The notes: generated by a model not told the origin, from the letters alone. Positions 17,365 through 26,857 are shown, numbered from the stretch's first letter. The stretch is DNA of 64,000 nucleotides from Melastoma dodecandrum (GCA_029817715.1 JARUPY010000091.1:1240001-1304000); one strand, 5' to 3'. Made by a program: numbers and translations.

Positions 17365-18087
17365 TTAGGGCTTCGCGTCGTCCGTCGCCGCGGGGGTCTC
17401 CGCCGGCTTCGCCTGGTCGGCCCGCGCGTCGGCGACGATCTGCTTGAACTGCGGCAGGTCGAGCGGGCTCGCGGTGATGAAGGGGCCGATGAGGTAGACC
17501 GGCGTCCCCTTGAGATTCAGCGCGTCGGCTTCCTGCATGTTGCGCTTCAGGAGCGCGACGATCTCGGAGTCGCGGTGCGCCAAGTCGCGGTTCAGCCGCT
17601 TGACGTCGAGGCCGGCCACCACGACCGCCTTGCCGATGTCGGAGTCCGTCGCCGGGCGGGCGTTCATCTGCATGAAGGCCTTGTGCAGCTCGGCGTACTT
17701 GCCCTGCCAGGCGGCGGCGATCGCCACCTTGGCGGCCTTCACCGAGGACTTCGCGAGGATCGGCCATTCCTTGTAGATGACGCGGATCTTCGGATCGTCG
17801 GCCAGCAGCGCGTCGAGGTCGGCATCGCTCTTGCGGCAAAACGGGCAGTTGTAGTCCTGGAAGGCGACGATCGTGACGTCGGCGTCGGGATCGCCGAGCA
17901 CCGGGGCCGCGGCATCGTGGAGCAGCGCGTCCTTCAGGCTCAGGATCGACGGCTTTTCCGCGGCGATCGCCGAGGCGCGATGGTCGTCGACGGCCGTGTT
18001 CGGCACCGGCTCGGCCCAGGCCGCGCCGCCGGCGACGCCGAGCATGAGGGCGAAGAGCGGGACGCGCAGCCGGGCGCGACACAGCAT
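17365..18087 (-). CDS. Periplasmic DsbA-family thioredoxin-like protein
   Basis: 240 residues from ATG 18087, where a clean signal peptide begins (RLRVPLFALMLGVAGGAAWA); an ATG at 18129 would add 14 basic residues. The thioredoxin fold carries the active-site CPFC at residues 81-84 (FQDYNCPFCRKSD) and the cis-Pro loop in LNLKGTPVYLIG. This is the DsbA/DsbG/BdbD-like group (Com1-like) of periplasmic thiol oxidoreductases. A Lys/Pro/Ala-rich tail follows the domain. No partner DsbB or DsbD is seen nearby. Confidence 0.82.
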   Translation of the reverse strand: MLCRARLRVPLFALMLGVAGGAAWAEPVPNTAVDDHRASAIAAEKPSILSLKDALLHDAAAPVLGDPDADVTIVAFQDYNCPFCRKSDADLDALLADDPKIRVIYKEWPILAKSSVKAAKVAIAAAWQGKYAELHKAFMQMNARPATDSDIGKAVVVAGLDVKRLNRDLAHRDSEIVALLKRNMQEADALNLKGTPVYLIGPFITASPLDLPQFKQIVADARADQAKPAETPAATDDAKP

Positions 18088-18246
18088 GATCTGCTGCGAA
18101 CGGCTCCGAGAGGATCGATCGCGTCTCATGTCATCGACTATGCGGGGGCCCCCGGCGAAAGGCAACGCCGCCACCCGGCCGCATCGCACGGCCAAGCTTC
18201 GTTTAACGGCGAGGCGTGCGATCGAAATCACACTTTCCCTCGGTCT

Positions 18247-19134
18247 TCAGGCGACAGGCGCGCCGGAGACGCAGCTCGGCTGCCCGTAATAGGTGAGGTA
18301 ACGCTCCTCGATGTCCGCCATCGCCATGATGGCAAAGACGTCGGTGGTGCCGAACTGATGGTCGATGACGGCGTCGCAGCCGAACCGCGCCCCCGTGCGC
18401 AGATAGGCCTTCACCAGCGGCGGCAGCTGGGTCAGCGCGCGGCGCGTGTCGATCTCCTCGGCGGCGCGCGGCACGAAGCGCGCGGCACGGTGGGGCAGCG
18501 CGGCGACGAGCCAGTCGTCCCCGGCGCGGGCGTGCGTCGTGAGGAAGCTGAGCTGCGGCTCGAGCGCGACGAGATCGGTGCCGGGCAGGCTCGCGCAGCC
18601 GATCAGCGCGTCCACCGCATGCCGCGAGGCGTAGAGCCACAACCCTCGCCACAAAAGCTCGATCACCCGCTTGGCGCGATAATCCGGGTGGACGCAGGAG
18701 CGGCCGAGCTCGAGCAGGCGGGCGCCCGGATGCGCGGCGAGAAGCGGCGCCAGGTCGAATTCGCTCTGCGAATAGAAGCCGCCGTGACGGTCGGCGACCT
18801 CGCGCCGCAGCAACCGGTAGGTGCCGACGACGCGCGGCTTGCTGCGCCCGAAGCGCGAGACGGCCTCGGTGTCCACGATGACGAGATGGTCGCAGATGTC
18901 GTCGAACGGGCAGAGATCGCGCCGGACCGCGGCGGCCGCCGAGGATGCGATGGCCCCGCCGCTTTCGAAAAAGCAGCCGTAGCGCAGGCGCTGCGCCTGA
19001 CGGAGCAACCTGCCGCCGTTGGTCAGCCTGATCTCGAAGGGGCCGCTGGTTTCGAGAACGGGCGAGGCCGAGGCCGGGCGGGGGATGTCGACGGCGCGCG
19101 GCGCGCCGGCAAGGTTTTCAAGGAGGATCGTCAT
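18247..19134 (-). CDS. olsB: Ornithine-acyl-ACP N-acyltransferase (lyso-ornithine lipid synthase)
   Basis: 295 residues from ATG 19134. A GNAT-like fold with LRQAQRLRYGCFFESGG, CPFDDICDHLVIVD, VVGTYRLLRREVAD, and ELGRSCVHPDYRAKRVIELLW is typical of the OlsB family. It transfers a 3-hydroxyacyl chain from acyl-ACP to the alpha-amino group of ornithine, the first step in ornithine-lipid synthesis. The divergent gene encodes the second enzyme. The 169-bp gap contains two GATATC sites 13 bp apart but no clear Pho box. Confidence 0.9.
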   Translation of the reverse strand: MTILLENLAGAPRAVDIPRPASASPVLETSGPFEIRLTNGGRLLRQAQRLRYGCFFESGGAIASSAAAAVRRDLCPFDDICDHLVIVDTEAVSRFGRSKPRVVGTYRLLRREVADRHGGFYSQSEFDLAPLLAAHPGARLLELGRSCVHPDYRAKRVIELLWRGLWLYASRHAVDALIGCASLPGTDLVALEPQLSFLTTHARAGDDWLVAALPHRAARFVPRAAEEIDTRRALTQLPPLVKAYLRTGARFGCDAVIDHQFGTTDVFAIMAMADIEERYLTYYGQPSCVSGAPVA

Positions 19135-19303
19135 CGACTCGCTGGTTCTCGAGGTCGGATTGCGGTAGGCAGGCGCGATAAAGCTTTCATGACGACATTG
19201 CACACGACGGTCACGCCAACGATATCGAAACCCGATATCCACGGCAGCGTGCGATTCTTGCCTCACTGTGCTCCACGCGGAGGGGCCTGCCTCAAGGGCT
19301 GTG

Positions 19304-20116
19304 ATGGCCCTGATCCGAGCCGCCCTGATCTTCGTCGTCCTCCTCGCCTTCTTCCTCGTCGGGGTGCCGCTGCAATGGCGGGCAGCGCGCTGGGCGCCCG
19401 GGCACGCGGCGCTGATTCCGCAGGCGTTCTGCCGCTCGCTGCTCGCGCTCGTCGGCGTCGATGTCGCGACATCTGGCGCACTGCTGCGCGGGCGGCCGGT
19501 GCTCTGCGTCGCGAACCACGTCTCCTGGATCGACATCCTGGCGCTCGGCAGCGTCGAGCCGTTCTGCTTCCTGGCCAAGCGCGACGTTTCCGCCTGGCCG
19601 ATCCTCTCCGCCTTCGCCGAGGTGCAGGGCACCGTCTTCGTCGACCGCGGTCGCCGCCGCTCGATCCCGCCGGCCAACGCCAAGCTCGCGGCGAGGCTGC
19701 GCGAGGGGCGCACCGCCCTGCTCTTCCCGGAGGGCACGACCTTCGGCGGCGCCGAGCCCGGCCGCTTCATGAGCTCGCATCTCGCCGCCGCGCGCGATTT
19801 CCTGGCTGGGGATCCCGCCTGCGACGAGGTCGCGGTGCAGCCGGTTGCGCTCGCCTATTCCTCGTCTGTCGCCGCCTGGCTCGGCGACGATGCGCGGCTG
19901 CCCCACCTCTGGCGGGTGCTGCGCGGTCCGCGGATCACCTGCACGATCGCGCTTGGGCCCCCGATCCCCTACGCGCCCGGCGCCGACCGCAAGATCGTGA
20001 CGCGCGAGGCGCGGGAGCACGTGGTGGCCCTCCTCGCCGCGCACCGCCGCCGCAGCGCGGCCGTTGCCGCCGACGCGCCGGACCTCGCCGCCGCCGCGGC
20101 GGCGCGAGGGGCATGA
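19304..20116 (+). CDS. olsA: Lyso-ornithine lipid O-acyltransferase (PlsC family)
   Basis: 270 residues. A membrane anchor (about residues 4-24) precedes the PlsC acyltransferase domain: the catalytic HX4D motif is ANHVSWIDI, and the phosphate-binding block is LLFPEGTTFGG. Given olsB divergent and adjacent, it most likely acylates the 3-hydroxyl of lyso-ornithine lipid rather than lysophosphatidate, though both activities are known in the family. ATG 19304 has AAGGG upstream; a GTG at 19268 is less likely. The PhoR-like gene starts 1 base after its stop. Confidence 0.85.
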   Translation: MALIRAALIFVVLLAFFLVGVPLQWRAARWAPGHAALIPQAFCRSLLALVGVDVATSGALLRGRPVLCVANHVSWIDILALGSVEPFCFLAKRDVSAWPILSAFAEVQGTVFVDRGRRRSIPPANAKLAARLREGRTALLFPEGTTFGGAEPGRFMSSHLAAARDFLAGDPACDEVAVQPVALAYSSSVAAWLGDDARLPHLWRVLRGPRITCTIALGPPIPYAPGADRKIVTREAREHVVALLAAHRRRSAAVAADAPDLAAAAAARGA

Positions 20117-20117
20117 C

Positions 20118-21236
20118 GTGGCGCGCGGGCTCGGCAAGGTCTTGAGCGCGCTGGCGCTCGACCCCCCGGCCCCGCCGCCGCCGCACGACGACCGCGCCTC
20201 GCTCGCCGCGATCCTCGCCGCCCTGCCCGAGGCCGTGCTGGCGATCGACGCCGACGACCGCATCATCGAGGTCAACCCGCCGGCCCGCGCGCTCTTCCCC
20301 AGCCTGCGCGTCGGCGCGCCGCTGGCGAGCCACCTGCGCGCGCCCGACGTGATCGACGCCGTGCTCGATGCCCGCGAGGCGGGCGCCACGACGCGCACCA
20401 CCTGGCTCGAGCGCGTGCCCGTCGAGCGGCTGTTCGAGATCTCCGTCGCGCCCGTCGCCGGGCTCGACTGCGGCCCCCTCGTCCTCGTCTACCTGCACGA
20501 GATTTCCGAGACGCGGCGCTTCGAGAAGATGCGCGTCGACTTCATCGCCAACGCGAGCCACGAGATGCGCACCCCGCTCTCCTCGCTGCTCGGCTTCATC
20601 GAGACGCTGCAGGGCCCCGCCCGCAACGACGAGACCGCCCGCGCAAAGTTCCTCTCCATCATGCGCGAGCAGGCGCAGCGCATGGCCCGCCTCGTCGACG
20701 ACCTGCTGTCGCTCTCGCGTATCGAGCAGCACCTGCATCTTAGGCCGAAGACGCCGGTCGACCTGTCGCTCGTCGCCCGCCACATCGTCGACACGCTGAC
20801 CCCTCTCGCCCACGACGTCGGCGTGACGCTCGCCCTCGAAGCGCGCGAGGCGGTGATCGTCAGCGGCGACCGCGACGAGCTGGTGCGTGTGGCCGAAAAC
20901 CTCGTCGAGAACGCCATCAAATACGGGGCGAGCGAGGCGGCCGAGCCGATGGTCGAGATCGAGGTGCAGCGCGTGCGCGGCGACGGGCGCCTCGTCGTGC
21001 GCGACAACGGCCCCGGCATCGCGCCCGAGCATCTGCCGCGCCTCACAGAGCGCTTCTACCGCGTCGACGCCGGGCAGAGCCGCGCCAAAGGCGGCACCGG
21101 CCTCGGCCTCGCCCTCGTGAAGCATGTCGTCGCCCGCCACCGCGGCCATATCGCGATCGACTCGACGCTCGGCGCCGGCGCCACCTTCGAGGTGCGCCTG
21201 CCGCCCTTCTCCGCCCACGCCGAGGCGGACGGCTGA
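20118..21236 (+). CDS. phoR: PhoR-like sensor histidine kinase without membrane anchor
   Basis: 372 residues from GTG 20118 with AGGGG seven bases upstream. A PAS domain (about 28-130) is followed by the H-box DFIANASHEMRTPLSSLLGF with His148, the N-box NLVENAIKYG, G1 DNGPGI, F-box RFYRVD and G2 GGTGLGLALVKH. The order matches PhoR, the phosphate-starvation kinase. Unlike PhoR of enteric bacteria it has no N-terminal membrane helices, only a Pro-rich linker. No pst, phoU or phoB follows; the vgrG island begins instead. Cotranscription with olsA fits the known link between phosphate limitation and ornithine lipids. Confidence 0.78.
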   Translation: MARGLGKVLSALALDPPAPPPPHDDRASLAAILAALPEAVLAIDADDRIIEVNPPARALFPSLRVGAPLASHLRAPDVIDAVLDAREAGATTRTTWLERVPVERLFEISVAPVAGLDCGPLVLVYLHEISETRRFEKMRVDFIANASHEMRTPLSSLLGFIETLQGPARNDETARAKFLSIMREQAQRMARLVDDLLSLSRIEQHLHLRPKTPVDLSLVARHIVDTLTPLAHDVGVTLALEAREAVIVSGDRDELVRVAENLVENAIKYGASEAAEPMVEIEVQRVRGDGRLVVRDNGPGIAPEHLPRLTERFYRVDAGQSRAKGGTGLGLALVKHVVARHRGHIAIDSTLGAGATFEVRLPPFSAHAEADG

Positions 21237-21308
21237 ACGATCCGGTATTATAAGCGGACGTTGGGGCGCGTCAATCGACCCGCCTCACGCGTCCGCGTCA
21301 CGCGCCTG

Positions 21309-21445
21309 TCGGCTTCCGCCGACCCCAAAGCGCGCCAAAGTCGGCGAGCGCCGAAAATGAAAAGGGCCAATGTCGGCGAGCGCCGACCCCGGCGAGGACC
21401 ATTGTCGGCGCGCCGACACGCGGGAGGGAGGTAGGCGAGCGCCGA
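21309..21445. repeat. Array of five short palindromes with 32-bp spacing
   Basis: Palindromes begin at 21309 (TCGGCTTCCGCCGA), 21341 and 21373 (TCGGCGAGCGCCGA), 21405 (TCGGCGCGCCGA) and 21432 (TAGGCGAGCGCCGA). The first four are exactly 32 bp apart, the last 27 bp. The sequences between them differ. The array fills the gap between phoR and the first vgrG promoter; the 300-bp stretch holds no gene. It could be a binding-site cluster or a set of hairpins. Confidence 0.8.
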
Positions 21446-21532
21446 CAATGTGGCCCGCTCGATGTTTGTTGCGCAACGTTCCCATCGCGCCACGAAAGGG
21501 CCCGCCACCGTCATCGTATCGTTGAAATCCCC

Positions 21533-21618
21533 GCCGTAAGCTCGTCGCGGTTGCGGGCGGCGCGCGAGCGTGTACTCTGCCCGTGTTGGTCCAAAGTCTT
21601 ATTGCGCGAGGTGGCGAG
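21533..21618 (+). promoter_or_regulatory. vgrG promoter block, copy A
   Basis: Same sequence as upstream of the intact vgrG: TTGCGG at 21551, 16 bp, TACTCT at 21573, then the ribosome site AGGTGG before GTG 21619. Conservation among three copies supports a functional promoter, though no start site is known. Confidence 0.55.
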
Positions 21619-24366
21619 GTGACGTCGGAGCGCGTGCCATACACCCAGTCCGGCCGGATGATGGCGATTGCGACGCCGCTCGGCCAGGACGTCCTGTTGC
21701 TCGCGCACCTCGCATCGACGAGGGTGTCAACGGCCTGTTCACGATCGAGGCCGCCGTCAAGTCGCAGCGCGACGACCTGCAGGCGTCGGACCTCATCGGC
21801 GCCAGCGTCGACTTCCGCCTCAAGCTGAAGGACGACGGCACCCGCTGGTGGAACGGCTTCGTCACCAACCTCCATGAGGGCTCGCTCAGCTCGCGGGGCA
21901 CGCGCAGCTACGCGCTCACCGTGCGGCCGAAGCTGTGGACGCTGAGCCAGGAGCGACTGTCGTATCTTTCTCGGACAGACCAGCCCGCAAATCATAGAGA
22001 TCCTGTGCCGGGAACACGGCATAGTCGACTTTGTGCTGCGGATCACCGGGAAGCCCGTGCCGCAAGACTATTCGGGCCAGTGGAACGAGACCGATCTCGA
22101 TTTTATGCTGCGACGCATGCAAGAAGACGGGCTGTTTTATTGGTTTGATCACCAACAGGGGAGACACACGCTGATTGTCGCCGACCATGTGTCGGGCTAC
22201 GACAAGGCAAGCGAGCCGAACGTGCGTTTCGCAGAAGGATCAGCGGCGCAGGATCACATCAATGCATGGCGCCGCCGTTTTGCCTTCACTCCTGGCAAAC
22301 GCTCGGGACGCGACTGGCAGTTCCTCACCATGTCAACGCCGGAGGCGACGCAAGACACGTTCGCTGACGTGCCTGGCAACGCACAGGCCGAGCTATACGA
22401 GTTCCCCGGCCGTTTCGCCGACACCTGGGGAGCGGAAGGGATGATGAAGAATCGCATCCAGGCGTCGGAGACCGGCTTCGAAACTGTGGAAGCGCGGTCC
22501 ACAGTTCGCACGCTTGCGCCAGCGCAGACCATTGTTCCGCAGGACGTTGCCAAGCCGTCAAATGTGTTCTCCAAGCAGGTCGTAACCGCGATTCGCCACG
22601 AGGCCACTGACCGCACCTATGAGACAAATGGCGGCCAGCCAGCTTATGCGAATACCTTCGAGGTCATGCCGGCAACGAGGCCGGCAACACCGCACCGTAC
22701 CGTTAGACGGCCGAAAATAGTTGGCTCACAAATTGCCCTGATCGCCGGGCCTTCCGGCGAAGAGATCTTTACGGACCAATTCGGACGAGTGAAAGTCTGG
22801 TTTCCGTGGGACCGACGAGCCAAGAAGGACGGATCGGACACTATTTGGATTCGCGTCGGCCAGCCTTGGGCCGGTTCCACCTGGGGGCACCAGGTCATCC
22901 CACGCGTCGGCATGGAATGTTTGATCTCATATCAGGAGGGCGATCTCGACCGTCCTTTTGTCACTGCTCTTGTTCCCGACCCGACCAATCCGCCGCCTTA
23001 TCCTCTGCCGACCAACAAGACGCGGATGACCTTCCGTTCGAACTCCTACAAGTCATCGGGCTTCAACGAGATGACCTTCGAGGACGCGACCGGCGCGGAG
23101 AACATGTTCTTCCACGCGCAGAAGGACCACACGACGAGGATCGAGAACAATCAAACGCTCAGCGTAGGTGCAAACCAAGCCAGCGTGGTCGGCCAAAACC
23201 AATCGGTCACGGTCGGCCAGAACATGACCTTTGAGGCCGGCAAATCGATCAACTTCACAATAGGCAGCACGGGTGCCGGAGTGGCCGGTTTGATGGCTCC
23301 TGTCGCAGGATTGGCCAGCGTAACGGCGACGATGCTTGGCGAGTCGCTCGGCCTCGGCGGGGAGCAAGGCGGCTCAAGCTCTCCATCGGCAAGTGCATCG
23401 AGCGAAGGGACTGCGCTGCCGGACCTCGCGGGCGCGCTCGAAAAAACTCTGACGGGCGGCATTGATGCGATGGTCGCGCCCTTGGTGGGCTCGTTGATTG
23501 GAATTTTGAATCAGATGGGAGATCAGGCGCAACAGCAGGTATGGAACGGACCGAGCCCTCGACCGGATGCCGGGACCGCACTTGCCGCAGCCGGCGCGCA
23601 GTCGAGCGAAGCCGTCGCAGCGCTCTTCGCGCTACCTGGTATGCACAACCACATCACGGGCACCATGAAAACCGAGCATGTGGGATGTGCGCGCGTCGAA
23701 CAGGTAGGATCAAGCAAGGTCACGAACGTCGGTGGCAATCACAGCACTTGTGTCGGAAATGACCACGGGCTCTCCGCGGGCAAAAATATCAATATTGGCG
23801 CGGGCCAAGATTGGTCACTCGTCGCCGGCGATACAATCGATATGACGGCGACTCACAATATTCAACTGCACGCCGGTCGCGGTGTCGGACTTAAATCGGA
23901 CAATGCGATTTTTATTTCTGCTGAAGATGAGATGGATCAAGCAGCTAAAAAGATAACGATATCCGCAAGCGACGAATTAATATTGATGGTGGGTGAAAAC
24001 AATATTTCGATAAAGAAAGACGGGACGATGGTGCTTTGGGCGACAAAAAATGTCGTCATTGCAGCAGGCGAAAAGGTCACATTGCAAGCAGGCACAGCAA
24101 GCATCAATGTTGGACCTGGCGGTGTTTTGTCAAACCCAGAAATACAAACGGGCGGAGGGCCAGAATCCAAACTTGCCGCCGATGTGGTTAAAAACGTCAC
24201 GGAGCTAATCGTGGAAAAGATACCGGGCTCAAAGAAATGGATCGTAAAGGCTGCCGGTTCCGCCGCGTCCTATGTCGAACAGAAGCTCCACCTCTACGAA
24301 AAGGGAAAAGCAATTGTCGACAAAGCCAACAGCTATCCTTCAGTCAGGCGCGGTGGAAATCGCTGA
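21619..24366 (+). pseudogene. vgrG: vgrG copy 1, T6SS spike protein with frameshifts near the N-terminus
   Basis: Compared with the intact vgrG at 27991, one base is missing near 21713 and two near 21955, so about 80 codons are out of frame and a stop is met at 21828 in the starting frame. From about 21955 to the end the frame is open for some 800 codons (a GTG at 22033 could start it). It contains the end of the gp27-like region (NETDLDFMLRRMQEDGLFYW), the gp5 OB domain (GRVKVWFPWDRR, GMECLISYQEGDLDRPFVT), beta-helix GQN repeats, a Gly/Ala-rich block, and a unique helical tail after about 24180. A DUF805 gene follows 32 bp later. Confidence 0.85.
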
Positions 24367-24398
24367 CGCCTCTATCGTAAGCTGAGGAACAGGAAAGT

Positions 24399-24866
24399 AT
24401 GAAAACGCTTTTCACTTGGTACGGTCGCATCGGTCGTTCGACTTTCGCTCGTGGTGCTTTAGCAATATATCTGATTCTCCTAATAATCGATTCGATAGGA
24501 AGTATCTCATGGACTACGTTGCATCCGGAAGACACCGATGTAACGTTGCCATCTAGCCTGCGAATTTATCCAGTGCCACATAGCCTTGCAATCCCTTTTT
24601 TAACGCTGGCCATGATCGCCGCCATCATCTTGGGAATGCTTATGCTATCATTTTCTATACGCCGGCTGCGTGATATAGGGTTGCCCGGTTGGAGCGTAAT
24701 CGTGGCAATTGTCGTCCTAGTATTCCTTCCGAAGATCGACTTGCCGTTTCCTTTTGGGTCGATCTGGCAGTGGATATGGTTCGCATTATTATCCGCAGCT
24801 CCGGCATATTCGAAGAAGTTGGAGCCTACGCGAGATAGTCCGCCTGCGCCTAAGTCGGCGTCGTAG
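24399..24866 (+). CDS. DUF805 family membrane protein, possible immunity to the VgrG tail
   Basis: 155 residues, ATG 24399 with GAGGA about ten bases upstream. The DUF805 signatures are present: WYGRIGRSTFARG at the N-terminus and SIRRLRDIGLPGW in the middle. Four hydrophobic segments (about 19-38, 62-88, 103-117, 123-137) place it in the inner membrane. It directly follows vgrG copy 1, whose C-terminal extension is unique. A second tail-DUF805 pair lies immediately downstream, so a spike-tail/immunity relation is my inference; DUF805 has no established T6SS role that I know of. Confidence 0.75.
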   Translation: MKTLFTWYGRIGRSTFARGALAIYLILLIIDSIGSISWTTLHPEDTDVTLPSSLRIYPVPHSLAIPFLTLAMIAAIILGMLMLSFSIRRLRDIGLPGWSVIVAIVVLVFLPKIDLPFPFGSIWQWIWFALLSAAPAYSKKLEPTRDSPPAPKSAS

Positions 24867-24917
24867 CGGCTGGCATGCGACGCCTTTCAGCGAGCGACCG
24901 AAAAGACCAGGATCCTC

Positions 24918-25349
24918 ATGTTGAAGGACAAGATCGTCTTGGAGGCAGGAGGCGCCAGCGTCACGATCTGCGACGGCTTAGTGAAGTCACAACGGCTCCC
25001 AACAGCGGGGACAACCGAAGATGTTGCCGGCGTCGCCGCACAAACAATCGGCGAAATCATTCCCGGCCAATAGGGTAAGGGGGTGGGTAAAGGCGCGAAA
25101 CTGGCGTCGAAGGTTGTCGAGAACGCAGTAACGAACGGCTGGAACCCGGTGAGATGTCTGGCAATCGCCCTCGGGTTAGCGGCGAAGTGGAGTGAGCAGG
25201 CCCTTCATTGGTGGTCGAAAGGGAAAAAGCTCGTCAATCAGCAGATGCAGGAGCAGGGCGCGCACGCGAACGATCCGCCGCAAGGCGAGTACCCCGACAC
25301 CCGGGCGGTCCCGCCTGGCGACGCCGGAAAGGGTGTCGGGAGTTTCTAG
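24918..25349 (+). pseudogene. VgrG C-terminal tail fragment with in-frame stop
   Basis: One frame runs from ATG 24918 to 25349 but is cut by TAG at 25071-25073. The first part, KIVLEAGGASVTICDG, is a last turn of a VgrG beta-helix. The second part is a helical, Trp- and Lys-containing tail (AAKWSEQALHWWSKGKKLV) resembling the tail of vgrG copy 1 (AASYVEQKLHLYEKGKAIV) in pattern. A GTG at 25083 with AAGGGG upstream could reinitiate the second part as an 88-residue peptide. It is followed after 38 bp by a second DUF805 gene. Confidence 0.6.
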
Positions 25350-25387
25350 ACTCTAAGCACGCTTGAGGTAGCTGAAAAGAGGCCGCC

Positions 25388-25912
25388 ATGATCACCTTCC
25401 AAGGCCGCATCGGCAGGAGCCGTTTCGCGCTCCATGCCGCTCTGTGCTGGGTCGCCATCCAGGTCACAACGCTCCTCGGCGCCGTGTCGACCTACGCCCT
25501 TTCAGCGCCGTCGATGGGCGAGCGCGTTCCCCAGGAACTCGCCGCGGTATTGTCGCGCGAGCTTTCGGGTGTTTTATATGTACTGATGCTTCTCACCCTT
25601 CTATTACTCCTGTTCATTGCCCTGTCACTCAGCGTCAGGCGGTTCCATGATTTCCTTGACGGTGACATTGAACTCTTTTCCGACAGAGATGCCGGCAGGC
25701 GTCGTGCTGTTCTCGCTTGGCGACCCGGAGAACTCGAGTGGTATGGTTTCGTTCGGCTTCGCCAGGATACGACGAAAGCCGACGCTGCGGCACTGGACAA
25801 GTGGGCGGCGCGCATCGTCGAGGCCCCACGCTCCCAATCAGACCGTAATTCAAATAGGGCGCCGAGTGATGAAGGGATTATTTTACGTAATACTCCGACA
25901 AGAGGTAAATAA
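25388..25912 (+). pseudogene. DUF805 gene, truncated and fused to unrelated sequence
   Basis: The first 88 residues (25388-25651) are DUF805-like: FQGRIGRSRFALHAAL, membrane helices, and LSVRRFHD, where the family normally continues with a Gly-Trp segment. After that the frame enters unrelated, hydrophilic sequence with no DUF805 features and ends at 25912. This is the second DUF805 copy behind a VgrG tail. It probably lost its last two membrane helices by recombination. Confidence 0.6.
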
Positions 25913-25925
25913 TTTTTTAAGCAAA

Positions 25926-26543
25926 ATGAGTCTCCTAAGCTTTGGAACAGGTTTTATTTTCGTTTCCATTTCTGTCGAGGCTCGTGCGATCGATTGTACC
26001 TCTTTAAAGACGGCCAACGCGCCGTACCAGCTCGACATGGTCGAGAACGACATCCATCTTTACGCCGTTCAGATCTATCGTGGCGCAGATCTCACGCGGA
26101 GGCAGCTAGGTATCGTGAATAATCATCTGAATGTCGCGCGTTTTCAAGCCAATTTTCAGTTGGAAAGCCAAGGCTTCGACGGCGAGAAGATCACCACATC
26201 CTATACCGTCCCGACAAGCAAGTATATCTGGGATCAAGGTATCAACACTTTCCATGAAACCTCTTTCGTTGACGGCAAGTCCTTGGGCCCCGGATTTGAT
26301 GCCCGTTACACGATGCTTCCAGACGAAGTCATGACTCTGGACACCTGCTCGTTCCCGGTCAAACATTACGAAGTAAATCAAACGTCTCAATCGATCGTTA
26401 TGACCCAAGAAGCCTGGTTCTCGCCCGAGCTGAATACCGTCTTGCGGATGACGATCTTCACCTCATCTTCTCGAAACGGCACGACGATGAAAAGGAAGCT
26501 CGAAGCACGGTCGATCGATACGGAATTCGTCCCGTTCCAATAA
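25926..26543 (+). CDS. Putative periplasmic protein, T6SS cargo or immunity
   Basis: 205 residues from ATG 25926, where a signal peptide starts (MSLLSFGTGFIFVSISVEARA). No good ribosome site is seen, and an in-frame ATG at 25869 is also possible. The mature part is beta-rich with two cysteines (IDCTSLK near the N-terminus and LDTCSFPVKHYE), probably a disulfide. I recognise no family. It is AT-richer than the vgrG segments, which suggests separate origin, and lies between a broken DUF805 gene and a vgrG promoter copy. Periplasmic immunity is one possibility. Confidence 0.5.
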   Translation: MSLLSFGTGFIFVSISVEARAIDCTSLKTANAPYQLDMVENDIHLYAVQIYRGADLTRRQLGIVNNHLNVARFQANFQLESQGFDGEKITTSYTVPTSKYIWDQGINTFHETSFVDGKSLGPGFDARYTMLPDEVMTLDTCSFPVKHYEVNQTSQSIVMTQEAWFSPELNTVLRMTIFTSSSRNGTTMKRKLEARSIDTEFVPFQ

Positions 26544-26705
26544 GCGTTGGAGCTATTGCACCTGAGGCTCATGTGCGGCTCCAAATATTCCACGCGGGAC
26601 ACGTTTGCCAGCCGTCACCGGCAGCGCGACGGCCGAACTCCATACGTCCCCGCATCAAAGTCCGACCCACCTCTCCGCCCCCGTCATCCCAGCGTTGTCG
26701 TTGCC

Positions 26706-26791
26706 GCCGTAAGCTCGTCGGGGTTGCGGGCGGCGCGCGAGCGTGTACTCTGCCCGTGTTGGTCCAAAGTCTTATTGCGCGAGGTGGCGAG
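26706..26791 (+). promoter_or_regulatory. vgrG promoter block, copy B
   Basis: Near-identical to copies A and C, with TTGCGG at 26724, 16 bp, TACTCT at 26746 and the AGGTGG ribosome site. Similarity extends upstream to about 26665. Here it drives a vgrG stub followed by a cargo gene. Confidence 0.55.
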
Positions 26792-26857
26792 GTGACCTCG
26801 GAGCGCGTGCCCTACACCCAGTCCGGCCGGATGATGGCGATATCGACGCCGCTCGAC
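26792..26857 (+). pseudogene. 5' stub of vgrG (about 22 codons)
   Basis: GTG 26792 starts the same VgrG N-terminus as the other copies (SERVPYTQSGRMMAISTPL) and then similarity stops abruptly within the codons for the next residues. The frame stays open into the following cargo gene, so a short fusion peptide could be made from the vgrG start site. Confidence 0.7.

Noticed and set aside
19135..19303. Pho box between olsB and olsA
   Set aside because: CTTTCATGACGACATTG resembles half of a Pho box, but the second 7-mer repeat is absent at the required 11-bp spacing.
21309..21445. CRISPR array
   Set aside because: The 32-bp periodicity was tempting, but the repeated unit is only a 12-14-bp palindrome, there are five units, the last is offset, and no cas gene is present.
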